The notes: generated by a model not told the origin, from the sequence alone. Numbered from the stretch's first letter, positions 24,303 to 32,870 are shown. The stretch is DNA of 32,956 nucleotides from Oscillospiraceae bacterium (GCA_017829075.1 JAGAJA010000029.1:1-32956); one strand, 5' to 3'. A program made the numbers and translations.

Positions 24303-25508
24303 TTATGACATCTCTATTGCCTGCTCCTTAGCAATATTTCCCCGCAGAGTATATGTTACCGTGAGCTTGATCCCGTCCTCCTGCGGGACTGCCTGCTTTT
24401 CTGCGGAATATATCTCGTAATCCCCGTAGAAATTCTCCTCAAAGGCAAGCTGCTGCCGCTCCAGCTCCGCAATGCAGTCGTCCGCGCTGCGGGTTATATC
24501 CACGCTGCGCCATCGGGTGAAAATGCCTCGCCGGAGCTTCAGCGGAGTTTCCTGCCCGAACAGGCGTATGATCTCGGTTTCCTCGGAATACACCGCGTTG
24601 TCCGCTCCTGCATTCCCCCAAAACAGCGGGTATTCATCGTCCTGAAACACCAGCCAGCAGAACTCCGTCTGCTCTCCGTCAGCGATCTGCAATGTTTCCT
24701 TATACGGTACGAAGAACTCCCGGATCTCGGTGAATTCCCCGATTATATCAGCGCTCGCGTGCTTGAAAGTAACGTTTCCTGCGCTGTCCGTCACAACTCC
24801 GCTCACCAGAAGCCCTCCCGCCGGCACTCCGCTTCCTGTCTCCTCGGCAAGCGTCCCGGCGCGGACGGTGTGGTCGATTATCACTGCGTCCCGTTCTGAG
24901 ATCAGGTTGCAGGGCTGATCGGAGGCGACCATCTCCGGCTGCGGAGTTCCTGTTTCAAGCGCGACCTCCAGCCGGAAGCCGACGCAGGTCACGTCAACCC
25001 ACGAGCTTTCCGGGATCTCCAGCATTATGCGCCGCTCTGCCGTGGTAGTGTCGAGATGCCGCGAGGACGCTCCCTCCCTTATCCCGCACTCGTCAAGAAT
25101 ATCCATCACCTGAGCGCGCTGCCCGGATGTCACAGTTCCGGAGCTTACGATCTCAATGTCCTGAATAGTGCTTTCGTTCAGCGCCGTTATCATGACGAAA
25201 GCCAGAAACCCTATGTAAAGCCCTATCCGTCGGCTGTATTTCATTGCGGTGAAGTACAGTCCCCGGCGCTTTCCCGATTTTATTCTTACCCCAAAGCGTC
25301 GGGCGGTCTGCGCCGTTTCCCAGTAATCCACCGGGGACACCATGCCGCTCACAGTTCCGTCGCCGAAGCGCACCCTCCGCAGCTCAATTCCTTTCTGCAT
25401 CAGGGCTGTGGTCATTTTCTCCGGAAAGCCGCCTATCCCGCTGAATTCCACACTTCCGAGCAACAATCCTGTTTTCTTCTCAGAACCGCCGGAGCGACCT
25501 TTTGACAT
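24303..25508 (-). CDS. yqfD: Sporulation protein YqfD
   Basis: A 401-residue membrane protein of the YqfD family, made in the mother cell in Bacillus; its molecular job is not settled. An N-terminal domain (VEFSGIGGFPEKMTTALMQKGIEL) precedes a hydrophobic segment near residues 90-110 (RRIGLYIGFLAFVMITAL), then a large external part with POTRA-like and beta-rich stretches. I chose the ATG at 25508, with GAGGTG upstream; a GTG at 25517 lies inside that ribosome site. It follows yqfC after 15 nt, the normal operon order. Confidence 0.9.
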   Translation of the reverse strand: MSKGRSGGSEKKTGLLLGSVEFSGIGGFPEKMTTALMQKGIELRRVRFGDGTVSGMVSPVDYWETAQTARRFGVRIKSGKRRGLYFTAMKYSRRIGLYIGFLAFVMITALNESTIQDIEIVSSGTVTSGQRAQVMDILDECGIREGASSRHLDTTTAERRIMLEIPESSWVDVTCVGFRLEVALETGTPQPEMVASDQPCNLISERDAVIIDHTVRAGTLAEETGSGVPAGGLLVSGVVTDSAGNVTFKHASADIIGEFTEIREFFVPYKETLQIADGEQTEFCWLVFQDDEYPLFWGNAGADNAVYSEETEIIRLFGQETPLKLRRGIFTRWRSVDITRSADDCIAELERQQLAFEENFYGDYEIYSAEKQAVPQEDGIKLTVTYTLRGNIAKEQAIEMS

Positions 25509-25523
25509 ATTTCCCACCTCTTG

Positions 25524-25793
25524 TCATATATCCACAAACGAGACCGTCTGAATATCACCGCAGATCCTCACGCCGTAAGCGCCAAAGCTCTCAAGCAGGA
25601 GATTATCCCCGCACACCCGCAGCAGCCTGTCCTGTATCCGGAGCACTATCTCGCCGGATCTTTCCCGGCTGTCAGAGCAGCTCACCACCGCAGTGCAGTT
25701 TTCCGCAGTCAGCTCCTTACCGTCCCGCATTGTTATCACGGAATGCCGGTATGGCAGCTCGCCGAGTGAGATCAGCGACTGTTTTATTCCCAT
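25524..25793 (-). CDS. yqfC: YabP/YqfC-family sporulation protein
   Basis: An 89-residue protein with the short beta-rich fold of this family (ENCTAVVSCSDSRERSGEIVLRIQ; LLLESFGAYGVRICGDIQTVSF). GGAGG precedes the ATG. In Bacillus the yqfCD pair is transcribed by SigE; here the minus strand carries GATACATA 50-60 bp upstream, which resembles a SigE -10, but a matching -35 is not clear. Confidence 0.9.
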   Translation of the reverse strand: MGIKQSLISLGELPYRHSVITMRDGKELTAENCTAVVSCSDSRERSGEIVLRIQDRLLRVCGDNLLLESFGAYGVRICGDIQTVSFVDI

Positions 25794-25956
25794 AGCTTTC
25801 CTCCATATTTTCCCGGAAACATATCCGGCTTTGTGATAATTTTATGTATCGAAAGATAATAATAGAACTTCAACAAAACAACGACATCTTTTACATATTT
25901 TGTACAGAAATAATGCCAAGGCAGAAAAAAATTTTAGTGATTTTTTAATTTTTAAC

Positions 25957-25983
25957 TAAAGTTTTCTTAAATTTTGCCGATAT
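25957..25983 (+). promoter_or_regulatory. Sigma-28 (SigD/FliA-type) promoter of the chemotaxis gene
   Basis: TAAAGTTT (25957-25964), an 11-bp spacer, GCCGATAT (25976-25983). This matches the flagellar sigma consensus TAAAGTTT-N11-GCCGATAA at 15 of 16 positions with exact spacing. It would give a leader of about 85 nt. Confidence 0.92.
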
Positions 25984-26075
25984 ATAACTAACTGGTATAT
26001 TGTCTTTCACAAATCACGATATATCAGAAATAGTACAGGGTTCCTGTTGTTCATGGAAAGAAAGGGCGAATACAA

Positions 26076-27974
26076 ATGAAGAAATCAATGAAAATCGGCA
26101 CAAAAATAACCATTTTTTCATGTGCGGCAGTGGTAATCACCGCAATAATAATGGCAGTAGTTACAACAGTTATTTTCATGAATTTTGTAACCACTCTTCA
26201 GGAGAATGAAACAGGCACCGGCGTAAAGGTGCTTGAAGCGGAAATAAAAACTGAACTGAGCGAGCTGGACGAAATGACAAAAGCGCTTGTTGACTCCAGA
26301 ATTCTCTGCGAGCCTGTTCTCAAAGCAACATGGACGACTCTTGATCCGTCAGATGAAAGCTCTTCCGCATATATAATTGAAGACAGATTTGAATGGAAAT
26401 CAGAAAACTTTCCTTTTGACATTGATGTCATGTCCAAAGCGCAGGACGGAAAAATTAACGGGCTGATCAGTCATGAAGGAAAACTGTATGCGATCTCCGC
26501 TACGTCCGAATCCGAGGGAGGATTTATGGTCGTATGCGAGGATCTCAGCAATCCGGTTTTTGTTGATTCGGTAAAGAATAAGACCGATGCAGAACTTACC
26601 CTGTTTCTGGAAAACATACGTTACAGCACCACTCTGCTCAATTCCTCCGGCGAAAGAAATATCGGCACCGAAATGTCCGAGTCGATCTGGCAGAAAATCC
26701 AGAACGGAGAGATCTACATAGGAAAAGCCACGATCAACGGTTTGAATTACTATGTAAACTACACTCCCATACTAGATGTTTCCGGAAACGTCATCGGCGC
26801 GTACTTTGCGGGCTATTCCACCGCCGAGTCTGACGGAGAGCTTGCCATTGCAATTATCATTTCGGGAGTTACGCTTATACTGCTTTGCAGCGCGGCAGCG
26901 CTTCTGCTGATTTTCGCAATGAACCGGCTTGTAAAGAAACCTGTCCGCGAGGTTGTAAACGTCTGCGCGCAGATCAGCGCAGGCGCTCTGGACTCTCCGG
27001 ACTCCGATTTCCAGTTTTCCGGCGATGAAATGGGCGAGATCGCCGAAAACCTCACTGGGGCAAAGCACAAGCTGCACACGATCATCAGGGATATTTCAGG
27101 AATTCTGTCCCGCATGGCGGAGGGTGATTTCTCCGCTCAGCCGAGCATGGAATACATGGGAAATTTTGATGAGATCAACAATTCTTTCCGCGCGATCAAG
27201 GAAACCCTCAGCGGAATTATTCTGAACATAAATTCCTCCTCCAGTGACGTCATGGCTGGCTCTCAGCAGATGGCGGACGGCTCTCAGCTTCTGGCAGAGG
27301 GAACAACAAAGCAGGCGACCGCCGTTGACGAGCTTTCCTCTACGATCTCGGATATTTCAGAAAACATCAACAGAACCGCTGAAAACGCAAACAAGGCAAG
27401 CGATATCTCCACCGGCTGCGCAGAACAGATCATTCATCAGGGCGAGGAAATGGAGAATATGCTGGACGCTATGGAGCTTATCCAGAAGCAGGCGCAGGCT
27501 ATCTCCGACGTTATCAAGACGATAGAGGACATCGCTTTCCAGACGAATATTCTGGCGCTGAATGCCGCGATAGAAGCCGCAAGAGCCGGAGAAGCCGGAA
27601 AGGGCTTCGCAGTGGTTGCAGACGAGGTAAGAAACCTTGCCACCAAGTCCGCCGAGTCCGCAAACAGCACAAAGGAGCTTATCTCCTCAACGATAGAAGC
27701 AGTGGAGAATGGCTCCAGAATTGCAAACCAGACCGCCGAAACCATGAAAAAGGTCACAGAGCTGTCGCAGGAAAGCGCGCAGCTTGTGTCTGAGATATCC
27801 GCGGCTGCTGAACAGCAGTCCGGCGCTGTAAAGCAGGTGACTGTCGGCATTGAGCAGATTTCTCAGGTCATTGCCACCAACTCCGCGACAGCGGAGCAGT
27901 CCGCTGCCTCCTGCGAGGAGCTTTCCGCACAGGCAAGGCTGCTTAAAGAGCAGATTGATAAGCTCAGGATCTGA
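26076..27974 (+). CDS. Methyl-accepting chemotaxis protein
   Basis: A 632-residue receptor. TM1 is at about 12-38. The periplasm-equivalent sensor (about 40-250) contains a Cache-like block ([33 protein letters not shown]). TM2 is at about 255-281, then HAMP, then the signalling domain with its conserved tip at about 484-522 ([23 protein letters not shown]). Ligand unknown. Control by the sigma-28 promoter at 25957 ties it to the flagellar regulon. It is encoded alone and ends at a terminator. Confidence 0.94.
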   Translation: MKKSMKIGTKITIFSCAAVVITAIIMAVVTTVIFMNFVTTLQENETGTGVKVLEAEIKTELSELDEMTKALVDSRILCEPVLKATWTTLDPSDESSSAYIIEDRFEWKSENFPFDIDVMSKAQDGKINGLISHEGKLYAISATSESEGGFMVVCEDLSNPVFVDSVKNKTDAELTLFLENIRYSTTLLNSSGERNIGTEMSESIWQKIQNGEIYIGKATINGLNYYVNYTPILDVSGNVIGAYFAGYSTAESDGELAIAIIISGVTLILLCSAAALLLIFAMNRLVKKPVREVVNVCAQISAGALDSPDSDFQFSGDEMGEIAENLTGAKHKLHTIIRDISGILSRMAEGDFSAQPSMEYMGNFDEINNSFRAIKETLSGIILNINSSSSDVMAGSQQMADGSQLLAEGTTKQATAVDELSSTISDISENINRTAENANKASDISTGCAEQIIHQGEEMENMLDAMELIQKQAQAISDVIKTIEDIAFQTNILALNAAIEAARAGEAGKGFAVVADEVRNLATKSAESANSTKELISSTIEAVENGSRIANQTAETMKKVTELSQESAQLVSEISAAAEQQSGAVKQVTVGIEQISQVIATNSATAEQSAASCEELSAQARLLKEQIDKLRI

Positions 27975-27988
27975 TCTTATAATAAATC

Positions 27989-28025
27989 AAGCCGTCCGGC
28001 TGGGTATTCCGCCGGGCGGCTTTTG
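27989..28025 (+). terminator. Rho-independent terminator after the chemotaxis gene
   Basis: AAGCCGTCCGGC (27989-28000) pairs with GCCGGGCGGCTT (28011-28022), with one G-T pair, followed by a T-rich tract. Confidence 0.85.
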
Positions 28026-28044
28026 TTGTTTCTTGTTTACCCAC

Positions 28045-28073
28045 TTTACAATTTGCGGAAATCATGGTATACT
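28045..28073 (+). promoter_or_regulatory. SigA-type promoter of the barnase-barstar operon
   Basis: TTTACA (28045-28050), 17 bp, TATACT (28068-28073), 31 bp before the RNase gene. Confidence 0.8.
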
Positions 28074-28103
28074 ATGCATATATAAACAGAAAGGAATGAC
28101 ACT

Positions 28104-28733
28104 ATGAAAAAGCTATTATGCCTGCTTCTGGCGGCGCTTATGATGTTCACACTAACCGCCTGCGCACAAAAGCCGGAAAGCAGCTTGCCTTCCTCAGATA
28201 CCTCCGAAGCTGTTTTGGAGATCTCTGAGCCAGCCGATGAAATAACTTCACAGCCGGAGGAAATAACCTCGCAGCCCAATGCCCCTCCCGCCGGAGAATC
28301 CGAAGATACGAATGTATCTACATCTGAACAGACACAGCCGGAAACTCCAGCCTCAGAGCCGGAATCCACCCCCTCCCTGCCGGAAATAGACGAAAACGGC
28401 AGCTACACCAGCAAGGACGATGTGGCGCTGTATATTCACACTTTCGGGCATCTGCCGCAGAACTTCATAACCAAAAAGGAAGCTCAGGAGCTTGGCTGGA
28501 ACGGCGGCTCACTTGAGCCCTACGCGCCGGGAAAGTGCATAGGCGGCAGCCATTTCGGGAACTATGAGGGACTGCTGCCGGAAAAGGACGGCAGAAGCTA
28601 CACAGAATGCGATATCGACACGCTCGGCAAGAACAGCCGGGGCGCAAAGCGTATAGTATTCTCGAATGACGGACTGATATACTACACCGACGACCATTAC
28701 GAAAGCTTCACACTGCTGTATGGGGAGGAATAA
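28104..28733 (+). CDS. Lipoprotein-anchored barnase-family ribonuclease
   Basis: A 209-residue protein in three parts. Residues 1-20 are a lipoprotein signal (MKKLLCLLLAALM, lipobox LTAC, Cys20). Residues 21-98 are a Ser/Glu/Pro/Thr-rich tether with a short internal repeat (EITSQP twice). Residues about 100-209 are a barnase domain. The barnase residues Lys27, Glu73, Arg83, Arg87 and His102 are matched by Lys124 (FITKKEAQELGW), Glu168, Arg179, Arg183 and His198 (TDDHYESFT), so it should be active. Barnase Arg59 is Tyr154 here. Known barnases are freely secreted; this one should stay on the membrane surface (inference). The barstar gene starts 1 nt after its stop. Confidence 0.92.
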   Translation: MKKLLCLLLAALMMFTLTACAQKPESSLPSSDTSEAVLEISEPADEITSQPEEITSQPNAPPAGESEDTNVSTSEQTQPETPASEPESTPSLPEIDENGSYTSKDDVALYIHTFGHLPQNFITKKEAQELGWNGGSLEPYAPGKCIGGSHFGNYEGLLPEKDGRSYTECDIDTLGKNSRGAKRIVFSNDGLIYYTDDHYESFTLLYGEE

Positions 28734-28734
28734 C

Positions 28735-29013
28735 ATGAGAACGCTTATCATTGACGGAGCTGCTATCGGCGGTATGGAGCAGCTTCACGGAAGATTTTAT
28801 GCCGCATTTGATTTCCCGGAGTGCTACGGCGAAAACCTAGACGCGCTCCATGACTGCCTGACGGATATCGCAGACTTTGACGCGCATATAAGGATAACCA
28901 ACAATTCCGCGCTGGAGCAGACCCTCGGAGATAAGTACGCCGCTTCCCTGCGCCGTGTGCTTATGGACTGCGCGGAGGAAAACCCGCATATCTCCGTTGA
29001 ATTTGTGGACTGA
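28735..29013 (+). CDS. Barstar-family ribonuclease inhibitor
   Basis: A 92-residue cytoplasmic protein that would protect the producer before the RNase is exported. The barstar core PECYGENLDALHDCLTD is clear. The barstar residues Asp35 and Asp39, which plug the barnase active site, are Asp36 and Asp40 here, while Trp38 is His39 and Glu76 aligns with Asp78. GGGGAGG precedes the ATG at 28735, 1 nt after the RNase stop. An in-frame start at 28720 would run back into the RNase gene and is not needed. Confidence 0.92.
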   Translation: MRTLIIDGAAIGGMEQLHGRFYAAFDFPECYGENLDALHDCLTDIADFDAHIRITNNSALEQTLGDKYAASLRRVLMDCAEENPHISVEFVD

Positions 29014-29023
29014 GAGGTAATAA

Positions 29024-30034
29024 ATGCAGATATTTATTGACATTTTGCTGCTTCTTGCCGGATTTGTGCTTCTGATAAAGGGCGCGGATTTCTTCGTGGA
29101 CGGCGCAGCCTCTCTTGCAAGAAAGCTGCATATCCCCTCGCTTGTGGTGGGACTTACGATAGTAGCCCTCGGCACCAGCTCCCCGGAGCTTGCGGTCAGC
29201 ATTTCCGCCTCGCTGGGTGGGCAGAATTCCATGGCGGTGAGCAACGTTATCGGCTCCAATGTCTTTAATCTGCTCGGAGTGCTTGGTGTATGCTCGCTCG
29301 TGATACCGCTGGGAGTTACCAAAGACATTCTGCGCCGGGACTATCCCGTGTCTATTGCATCATCGGTATTGTTCTTCCTCATGCTGATGTTTGTGGGGGC
29401 TGCCGGAGAAATTACTCTCTGGGAGGCAATATTGCTGGTGCTGCTGCTCGCCGGATATCTTGCATGGACGGTCATCTCCGCAATGAAAAGCCGCAGCTCC
29501 TCAGAAAAAGAAGCTGAGGGAAAACCGTTTGTCTGGTGGAAATGCGCTTTGTTCATAGTTGGCGGAGTTGCCGCGATAATCTTCGGCGGAAATATGGTGG
29601 TTGACCATGCTTCCGCTCTGGGAACCGCTATCGGCATGAGCGACAGCCTTGTGGGTCTTACGATATGCGCGGTGGGAACTTCGCTGCCGGAGCTTATCAC
29701 CTCAATAACCGCCTGCAAAAAGGGTGAAAAGGATATGGCTATCGGAAATGTCGTCGGCTCGAATATCCTGAATATCCTGTGCATTCTCGGCGTTTCGGGA
29801 GTTATTTCCCCCATAACTATCGCCGGAGCAGACCTCTCAAATACTCTGGTGGATTTCGGAGTTTACGTTTTCGTATGCCTGCTGACCTATGTTTTCTGCC
29901 TTACACAGAAAAAGATTACAAGGCTGGAGGGAGGCATTCTCGTGGGAATGTATCTGCTTTACATGGCTTATGCGATAGTCAGGGACGCTGTGGGCGGCGA
30001 GCCGTTTTCTGTACTGCTAAGTAGCGTTTCCTGA
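29024..30034 (+). CDS. Ca2+/Na+-type cation exchanger (CaCA family, YrbG-like)
   Basis: A 336-residue membrane protein with about ten helices in two homologous halves. The alpha repeats are GLTIVALGTSSPELAVSIS with SNVIGSNVFNLLG in the first half, and GLTICAVGTSLPELITSIT with GNVVGSNILNILC in the second. Such proteins exchange calcium for sodium or protons. GAGAGG precedes the ATG 10 nt after barstar, so it appears to share the RNase transcript. Barnase itself does not need a metal, so the link may be positional only. Confidence 0.9.
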   Translation: MQIFIDILLLLAGFVLLIKGADFFVDGAASLARKLHIPSLVVGLTIVALGTSSPELAVSISASLGGQNSMAVSNVIGSNVFNLLGVLGVCSLVIPLGVTKDILRRDYPVSIASSVLFFLMLMFVGAAGEITLWEAILLVLLLAGYLAWTVISAMKSRSSSEKEAEGKPFVWWKCALFIVGGVAAIIFGGNMVVDHASALGTAIGMSDSLVGLTICAVGTSLPELITSITACKKGEKDMAIGNVVGSNILNILCILGVSGVISPITIAGADLSNTLVDFGVYVFVCLLTYVFCLTQKKITRLEGGILVGMYLLYMAYAIVRDAVGGEPFSVLLSSVS

Positions 30035-30080
30035 TTTTTACAGAACTGTATCATAGGCGGCGCAGTTTCAGCTTTTAAAA

Positions 30081-30091
30081 TGTGCTAAAAT
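30081..30091 (+). promoter_or_regulatory. Extended -10 promoter of the WYL regulator
   Basis: TGTGC followed by TAAAAT (30086-30091), 35 bp before the ATG. No good -35 lies 17 bp upstream, but extended -10 sites often lack one. Confidence 0.55.
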
Positions 30092-30126
30092 AAATCAAGA
30101 AAATTGTTTTTTGAGGAGATGATAAT

Positions 30127-31137
30127 ATGGCAGAGATCAAAGAAAGTGCGTCTGTGGATTGCCGCCAGCGGCTAAAGCTGCTGTATCTGCGGGATATACT
30201 GCTGAGATACACCAACGAAAACCAGTCGCTCACCCGTACAGAGATCGAAGAAATGCTAAACGAACTTGGTATCTCCGAGGGGCGCAAGGCATTCGCAGAG
30301 GACATTGACGCGCTGAAAAGCTACGGCATGGATATTCAGTCCACTGTCGGCAGAAAAGCCGGCTACCGGCTTGCCAGCAGGGAATTTGAGCTGGCGGAGC
30401 TGAAGCTTCTTGCAGACGCAGTAAGTTCCGCGAAGTTTCTGACCTCCGGGAAAGCTGCGGAGCTGATAAAGAAGCTCTCCGGACTTTGTAGCGAAAGCGA
30501 AGCGGCGCAGCTTTGCCGCAACGTATATGTTACCGACAGAACCGGAATAAGCAGCAGTCACATTATGTACAGCGTTGACACGATAAATCAGGCTATCTCC
30601 GCAAAAGGAACAAAACGAAAGATACGTTTCCGGTATTTTGAATACGACATACATAAGAAAAAGAAATACCGTGTTCCAGACCGGATATGCACTCCGTATG
30701 CGCTGGTGTGGGACAACACGCATTATTATCTAGTCGCATGGAACGACCACCGGGAATGCTACTCCAACTACCGGGTAGACCGTATGGAGAATGTTGAGAT
30801 AATTAGAGAAAAAGCCCGCCCTATCGACCGGGACTTCGACCTGTCAGAATACGTCAGGACGCATATTTCAATGTTCAGCGGCGAGGAAACCGAGGTAAAG
30901 CTCCGGTGCAGCAAGGAAATGGTGAATTCCGTGCTGGACAGGTTCGGCATGAAAACCCGGTTCATTCCGGACAAGGACGAAGAGCATTTCGTGGTATATG
31001 TGAATGTAGTGGCGAAATCGCCGTTTTTTGCATGGCTGTTCCAGTTCGGAGAAAAAGCGCAGCTTCTCGGCCCGGACAGCGTTCGCAAGGAATATGCCGA
31101 AATGCTGGACAAGGTGCGCAGCGGAATAGAGGAATAG
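30127..31137 (+). CDS. WYL-domain transcriptional regulator (YafY type)
   Basis: A 336-residue protein. An N-terminal winged helix (about 15-80, SLTRTEIEEMLNELGIS) is followed by a WYL domain (about 160-235) with IRFRYFEYD and TPYALVWDNTHYYLVAWN, and a C-terminal WCX region. WYL domains bind small ligands or nucleic acid, and such regulators often control DNA-damage or defence genes, but the neighbours give no firm target. The first two residues of the WYL signature are changed (HYYLV). GAGGAG precedes the ATG. Confidence 0.9.
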   Translation: MAEIKESASVDCRQRLKLLYLRDILLRYTNENQSLTRTEIEEMLNELGISEGRKAFAEDIDALKSYGMDIQSTVGRKAGYRLASREFELAELKLLADAVSSAKFLTSGKAAELIKKLSGLCSESEAAQLCRNVYVTDRTGISSSHIMYSVDTINQAISAKGTKRKIRFRYFEYDIHKKKKYRVPDRICTPYALVWDNTHYYLVAWNDHRECYSNYRVDRMENVEIIREKARPIDRDFDLSEYVRTHISMFSGEETEVKLRCSKEMVNSVLDRFGMKTRFIPDKDEEHFVVYVNVVAKSPFFAWLFQFGEKAQLLGPDSVRKEYAEMLDKVRSGIEE

Positions 31138-31141
31138 TAAT

Positions 31142-31169
31142 AAGCCCGGAAGAGTTTTGCTTCCGGGCT
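31142..31169 (+). terminator. Terminator-like hairpin of the WYL gene (left copy)
   Basis: AGCCCGGAAG pairs with CTTCCGGGCT around a short TTTT-containing loop, starting just past the WYL stop. The same 28 bp recurs at 31359-31386 with a single G to C change, on the other side of a family 1 repeat. Confidence 0.8.
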
Positions 31170-31170
31170 C

Positions 31171-31358
31171 AGCTTGTCGAAAAACCTAGTTTTGCCCGCG
31201 AAGCGGGCTTTTGAAATCCGTTTTTTGCCCCAGCTCTGCCGGGGCAAAAAACACTTCTATCCCAGCAAGTGTGCGGATTGGCGGCATAGCCGACAAGACG
31301 TGCGCGCAGCTGGGATGTTTCGGCGGAAAAGTCCCAACGGGACTTTTTCGACGGTCTG
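31171..31358 (+). repeat. Dispersed structured repeat, family 1, copy 2 (complete)
   Basis: The element is bounded by inverted ends GTCGAAAAA (31176-31184) and TTTTTCGAC (31344-31352). Inside are GCCCGC-GAA-GCGGGC, the T6-GCCCC hairpin, a long stem with arms ATCCCAGC (31259-31266) and GCTGGGAT (31309-31316), and AAAAGTCCC/GGGACTTTT. The part from 31219 aligns with 1-141. Both copies have exactly 42 nt inside the outer stem. Five base pairs change on both sides between copies, keeping the pairing. Confidence 0.9.
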
Positions 31359-31386
31359 AAGCCCGGAAGAGTTTTCCTTCCGGGCT
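31359..31386. terminator. Terminator-like hairpin beside the cysteine desulfurase gene (right copy)
   Basis: A near-exact duplicate of 31142-31169. It lies 8 bp past the stop of the minus-strand gene and could serve either strand; on the plus strand GTATTTGTTT follows. Confidence 0.75.
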
Positions 31387-31394
31387 GTATTTGT

Positions 31395-32534
31395 TTATTC
31401 AATATATCTTTTTTTATTCAGCGCCCATATAAGCCGGGAAACCTCCTCGGGTGAAGTGAATACCGACGGCGCAAACCGCACCGTACCCGATTCCAGAGTA
31501 CCAAGCTTTCTGTGGGCGAGCGGAGCGCAGTGAAGTCCCCCGCGCATATAAAAGCCGAGGCTGCTCAGGGCTGACGCGGCTTCAGATGAGGGAAGTCCTC
31601 TGATATTGAAAGACACCACCGGAGCGTAATTCTCAGGCTCTTCGTCAATGTCCGAATATACTGTTATATCCGGTATTTTGCGGAGTGCCGCACAGAAGCT
31701 ACGACAGAGCATTAATTCATGCGACAGTATTTTTTCCGCAGTCCTCTGCTTTACGAAATCCACACCAGCACCAAGCGCTATTGCGCCCGGCGTGTTGATG
31801 GTTCCGCTTTCAAATCTGTCTGGCAGGAACTCCGGCTGTTCAAGGCTTTCGCTGGCGCTTCCCGTGCCGCCCTCGATGAGCGGCTTCATGGGGTATTTCC
31901 CGTCCGTCAGCAGCAGCCCTGTTCCCATCGGGCCGTATAATCCCTTGTGTCCTGCGGCGCAGATGATGTTTATTCCGTCCGTCAGGCTAAGCGGAAGCGT
32001 TCCCGCTCCCTGCGCTGCGTCCACGATGAAGCATATCTTCTTGCGGCGGCAGAGCGCGGCAAGCTCCTTGACCGGAAGCCGCTGTCCGGTAACATTGCCG
32101 GCGGCGGTGCAGATAAGAGCGACTGTTTCCGGACGAATTGCGCGTTCTGCATTCCAGACCGTCTGCCCTATGTCCGGAGAGGTTTCAAACAGGGTGTAGT
32201 CCGCCCCCTCCTTCGACAGCGAATGAACCGGGCGAATGACTGCATTGTGCTCGATATCGCTTATCACGAAATGCGCTTTCGGGTACGACAGTCCCTTAAT
32301 TGCGATGTTCAGCGCATGGGTGCAGTTAAGGGTAAACACGGTGTTCTCCGGCTCAGCGCCAAAGAATTCCGCACATTTGCTCCGGCTGGAGAACACCGCC
32401 TGTGAGGTTGCCAGAGAAAGCGCGTGTCCAGACCTGCCGGGATTTGCGCCGTAGGCGGTCATTGCATGGTTCCATACCGCGTAGACGCTGCGGGGCTTGG
32501 GATAAGTGGTGGCTGCATTATCGAGGTATACCAC
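31395..32534 (-). CDS. Cysteine desulfurase-like class V aminotransferase
   Basis: A 379-residue PLP enzyme. Visible are the N-terminal YLDNAATTYPKP, the PLP lysine in AAGHKGLYGPMGTG, FESGTINTPG, and a conserved cysteine late in the protein (MRGGLHCAPLAHRKLGT) in the position of the persulfide-forming cysteine. It would take sulfur or selenium from cysteine or selenocysteine; the subgroup found beside DUF3343 genes is often linked to selenium handling. It starts with GTG at 32534, overlapping the DUF3343 gene by 17 nt, with only a weak ribosome site, so translational coupling is likely. Confidence 0.88.
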   Translation of the reverse strand: MVYLDNAATTYPKPRSVYAVWNHAMTAYGANPGRSGHALSLATSQAVFSSRSKCAEFFGAEPENTVFTLNCTHALNIAIKGLSYPKAHFVISDIEHNAVIRPVHSLSKEGADYTLFETSPDIGQTVWNAERAIRPETVALICTAAGNVTGQRLPVKELAALCRRKKICFIVDAAQGAGTLPLSLTDGINIICAAGHKGLYGPMGTGLLLTDGKYPMKPLIEGGTGSASESLEQPEFLPDRFESGTINTPGAIALGAGVDFVKQRTAEKILSHELMLCRSFCAALRKIPDITVYSDIDEEPENYAPVVSFNIRGLPSSEAASALSSLGFYMRGGLHCAPLAHRKLGTLESGTVRFAPSVFTSPEEVSRLIWALNKKRYIE

Positions 32535-32721
32535 AGCTTATTCCGATCTTAGAAAGCAGGGGGCATACCGCCTCCCTGTCCCCGAAAATTTTCAGTGTAA
32601 AGCTGCACCCGCCCCGCCCGACAGTGCGCTCAACAGTGCTTTTTATTCCGTTCTTTGACAGAAAAAGACGGGCTTTCTCCGCCTGAGTCATTGACCTTAA
32701 ATTTATGATGAAATATTTCAT
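32518..32721 (-). CDS. DUF3343 protein (putative Se/S carrier-like)
   Basis: A 67-residue protein starting MKYFIINLRSMTQAEKARLFL, with the family's cysteine-containing glycine-rich block (GRGGCSFTLKIFG) and a second region CGIPR at the end. The family is thought to carry sulfur or selenium, but this is not settled. AAGGAG precedes the ATG at 32721; a longer frame from 32757 lacks such a site. TATAAT on the minus strand (32777-32772) could be its -10. It is the first gene of a pair with the class V enzyme. Confidence 0.85.
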   Translation of the reverse strand: MKYFIINLRSMTQAEKARLFLSKNGIKSTVERTVGRGGCSFTLKIFGDREAVCPLLSKIGISCGIPR

Positions 32722-32870
32722 TACAGCATCTCCTTGAATTGATTGAGCGCAGGACATAACTCCTGCACTTTATTATATGCTCAGAAATGCCGCAGGGTGA
32801 AAGAGAGGGGCAACGAGTTATTGAAGAATAATTAATTGGAATTTGTCGGGCGGGTACGCCCGCCTGCGAC

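Noticed and set aside
31169..31432. Several 60-77-residue frames across the family 1 repeat
   Set aside because: They are translations of stem-loops and change with each copy; the pairing is conserved, not the protein.
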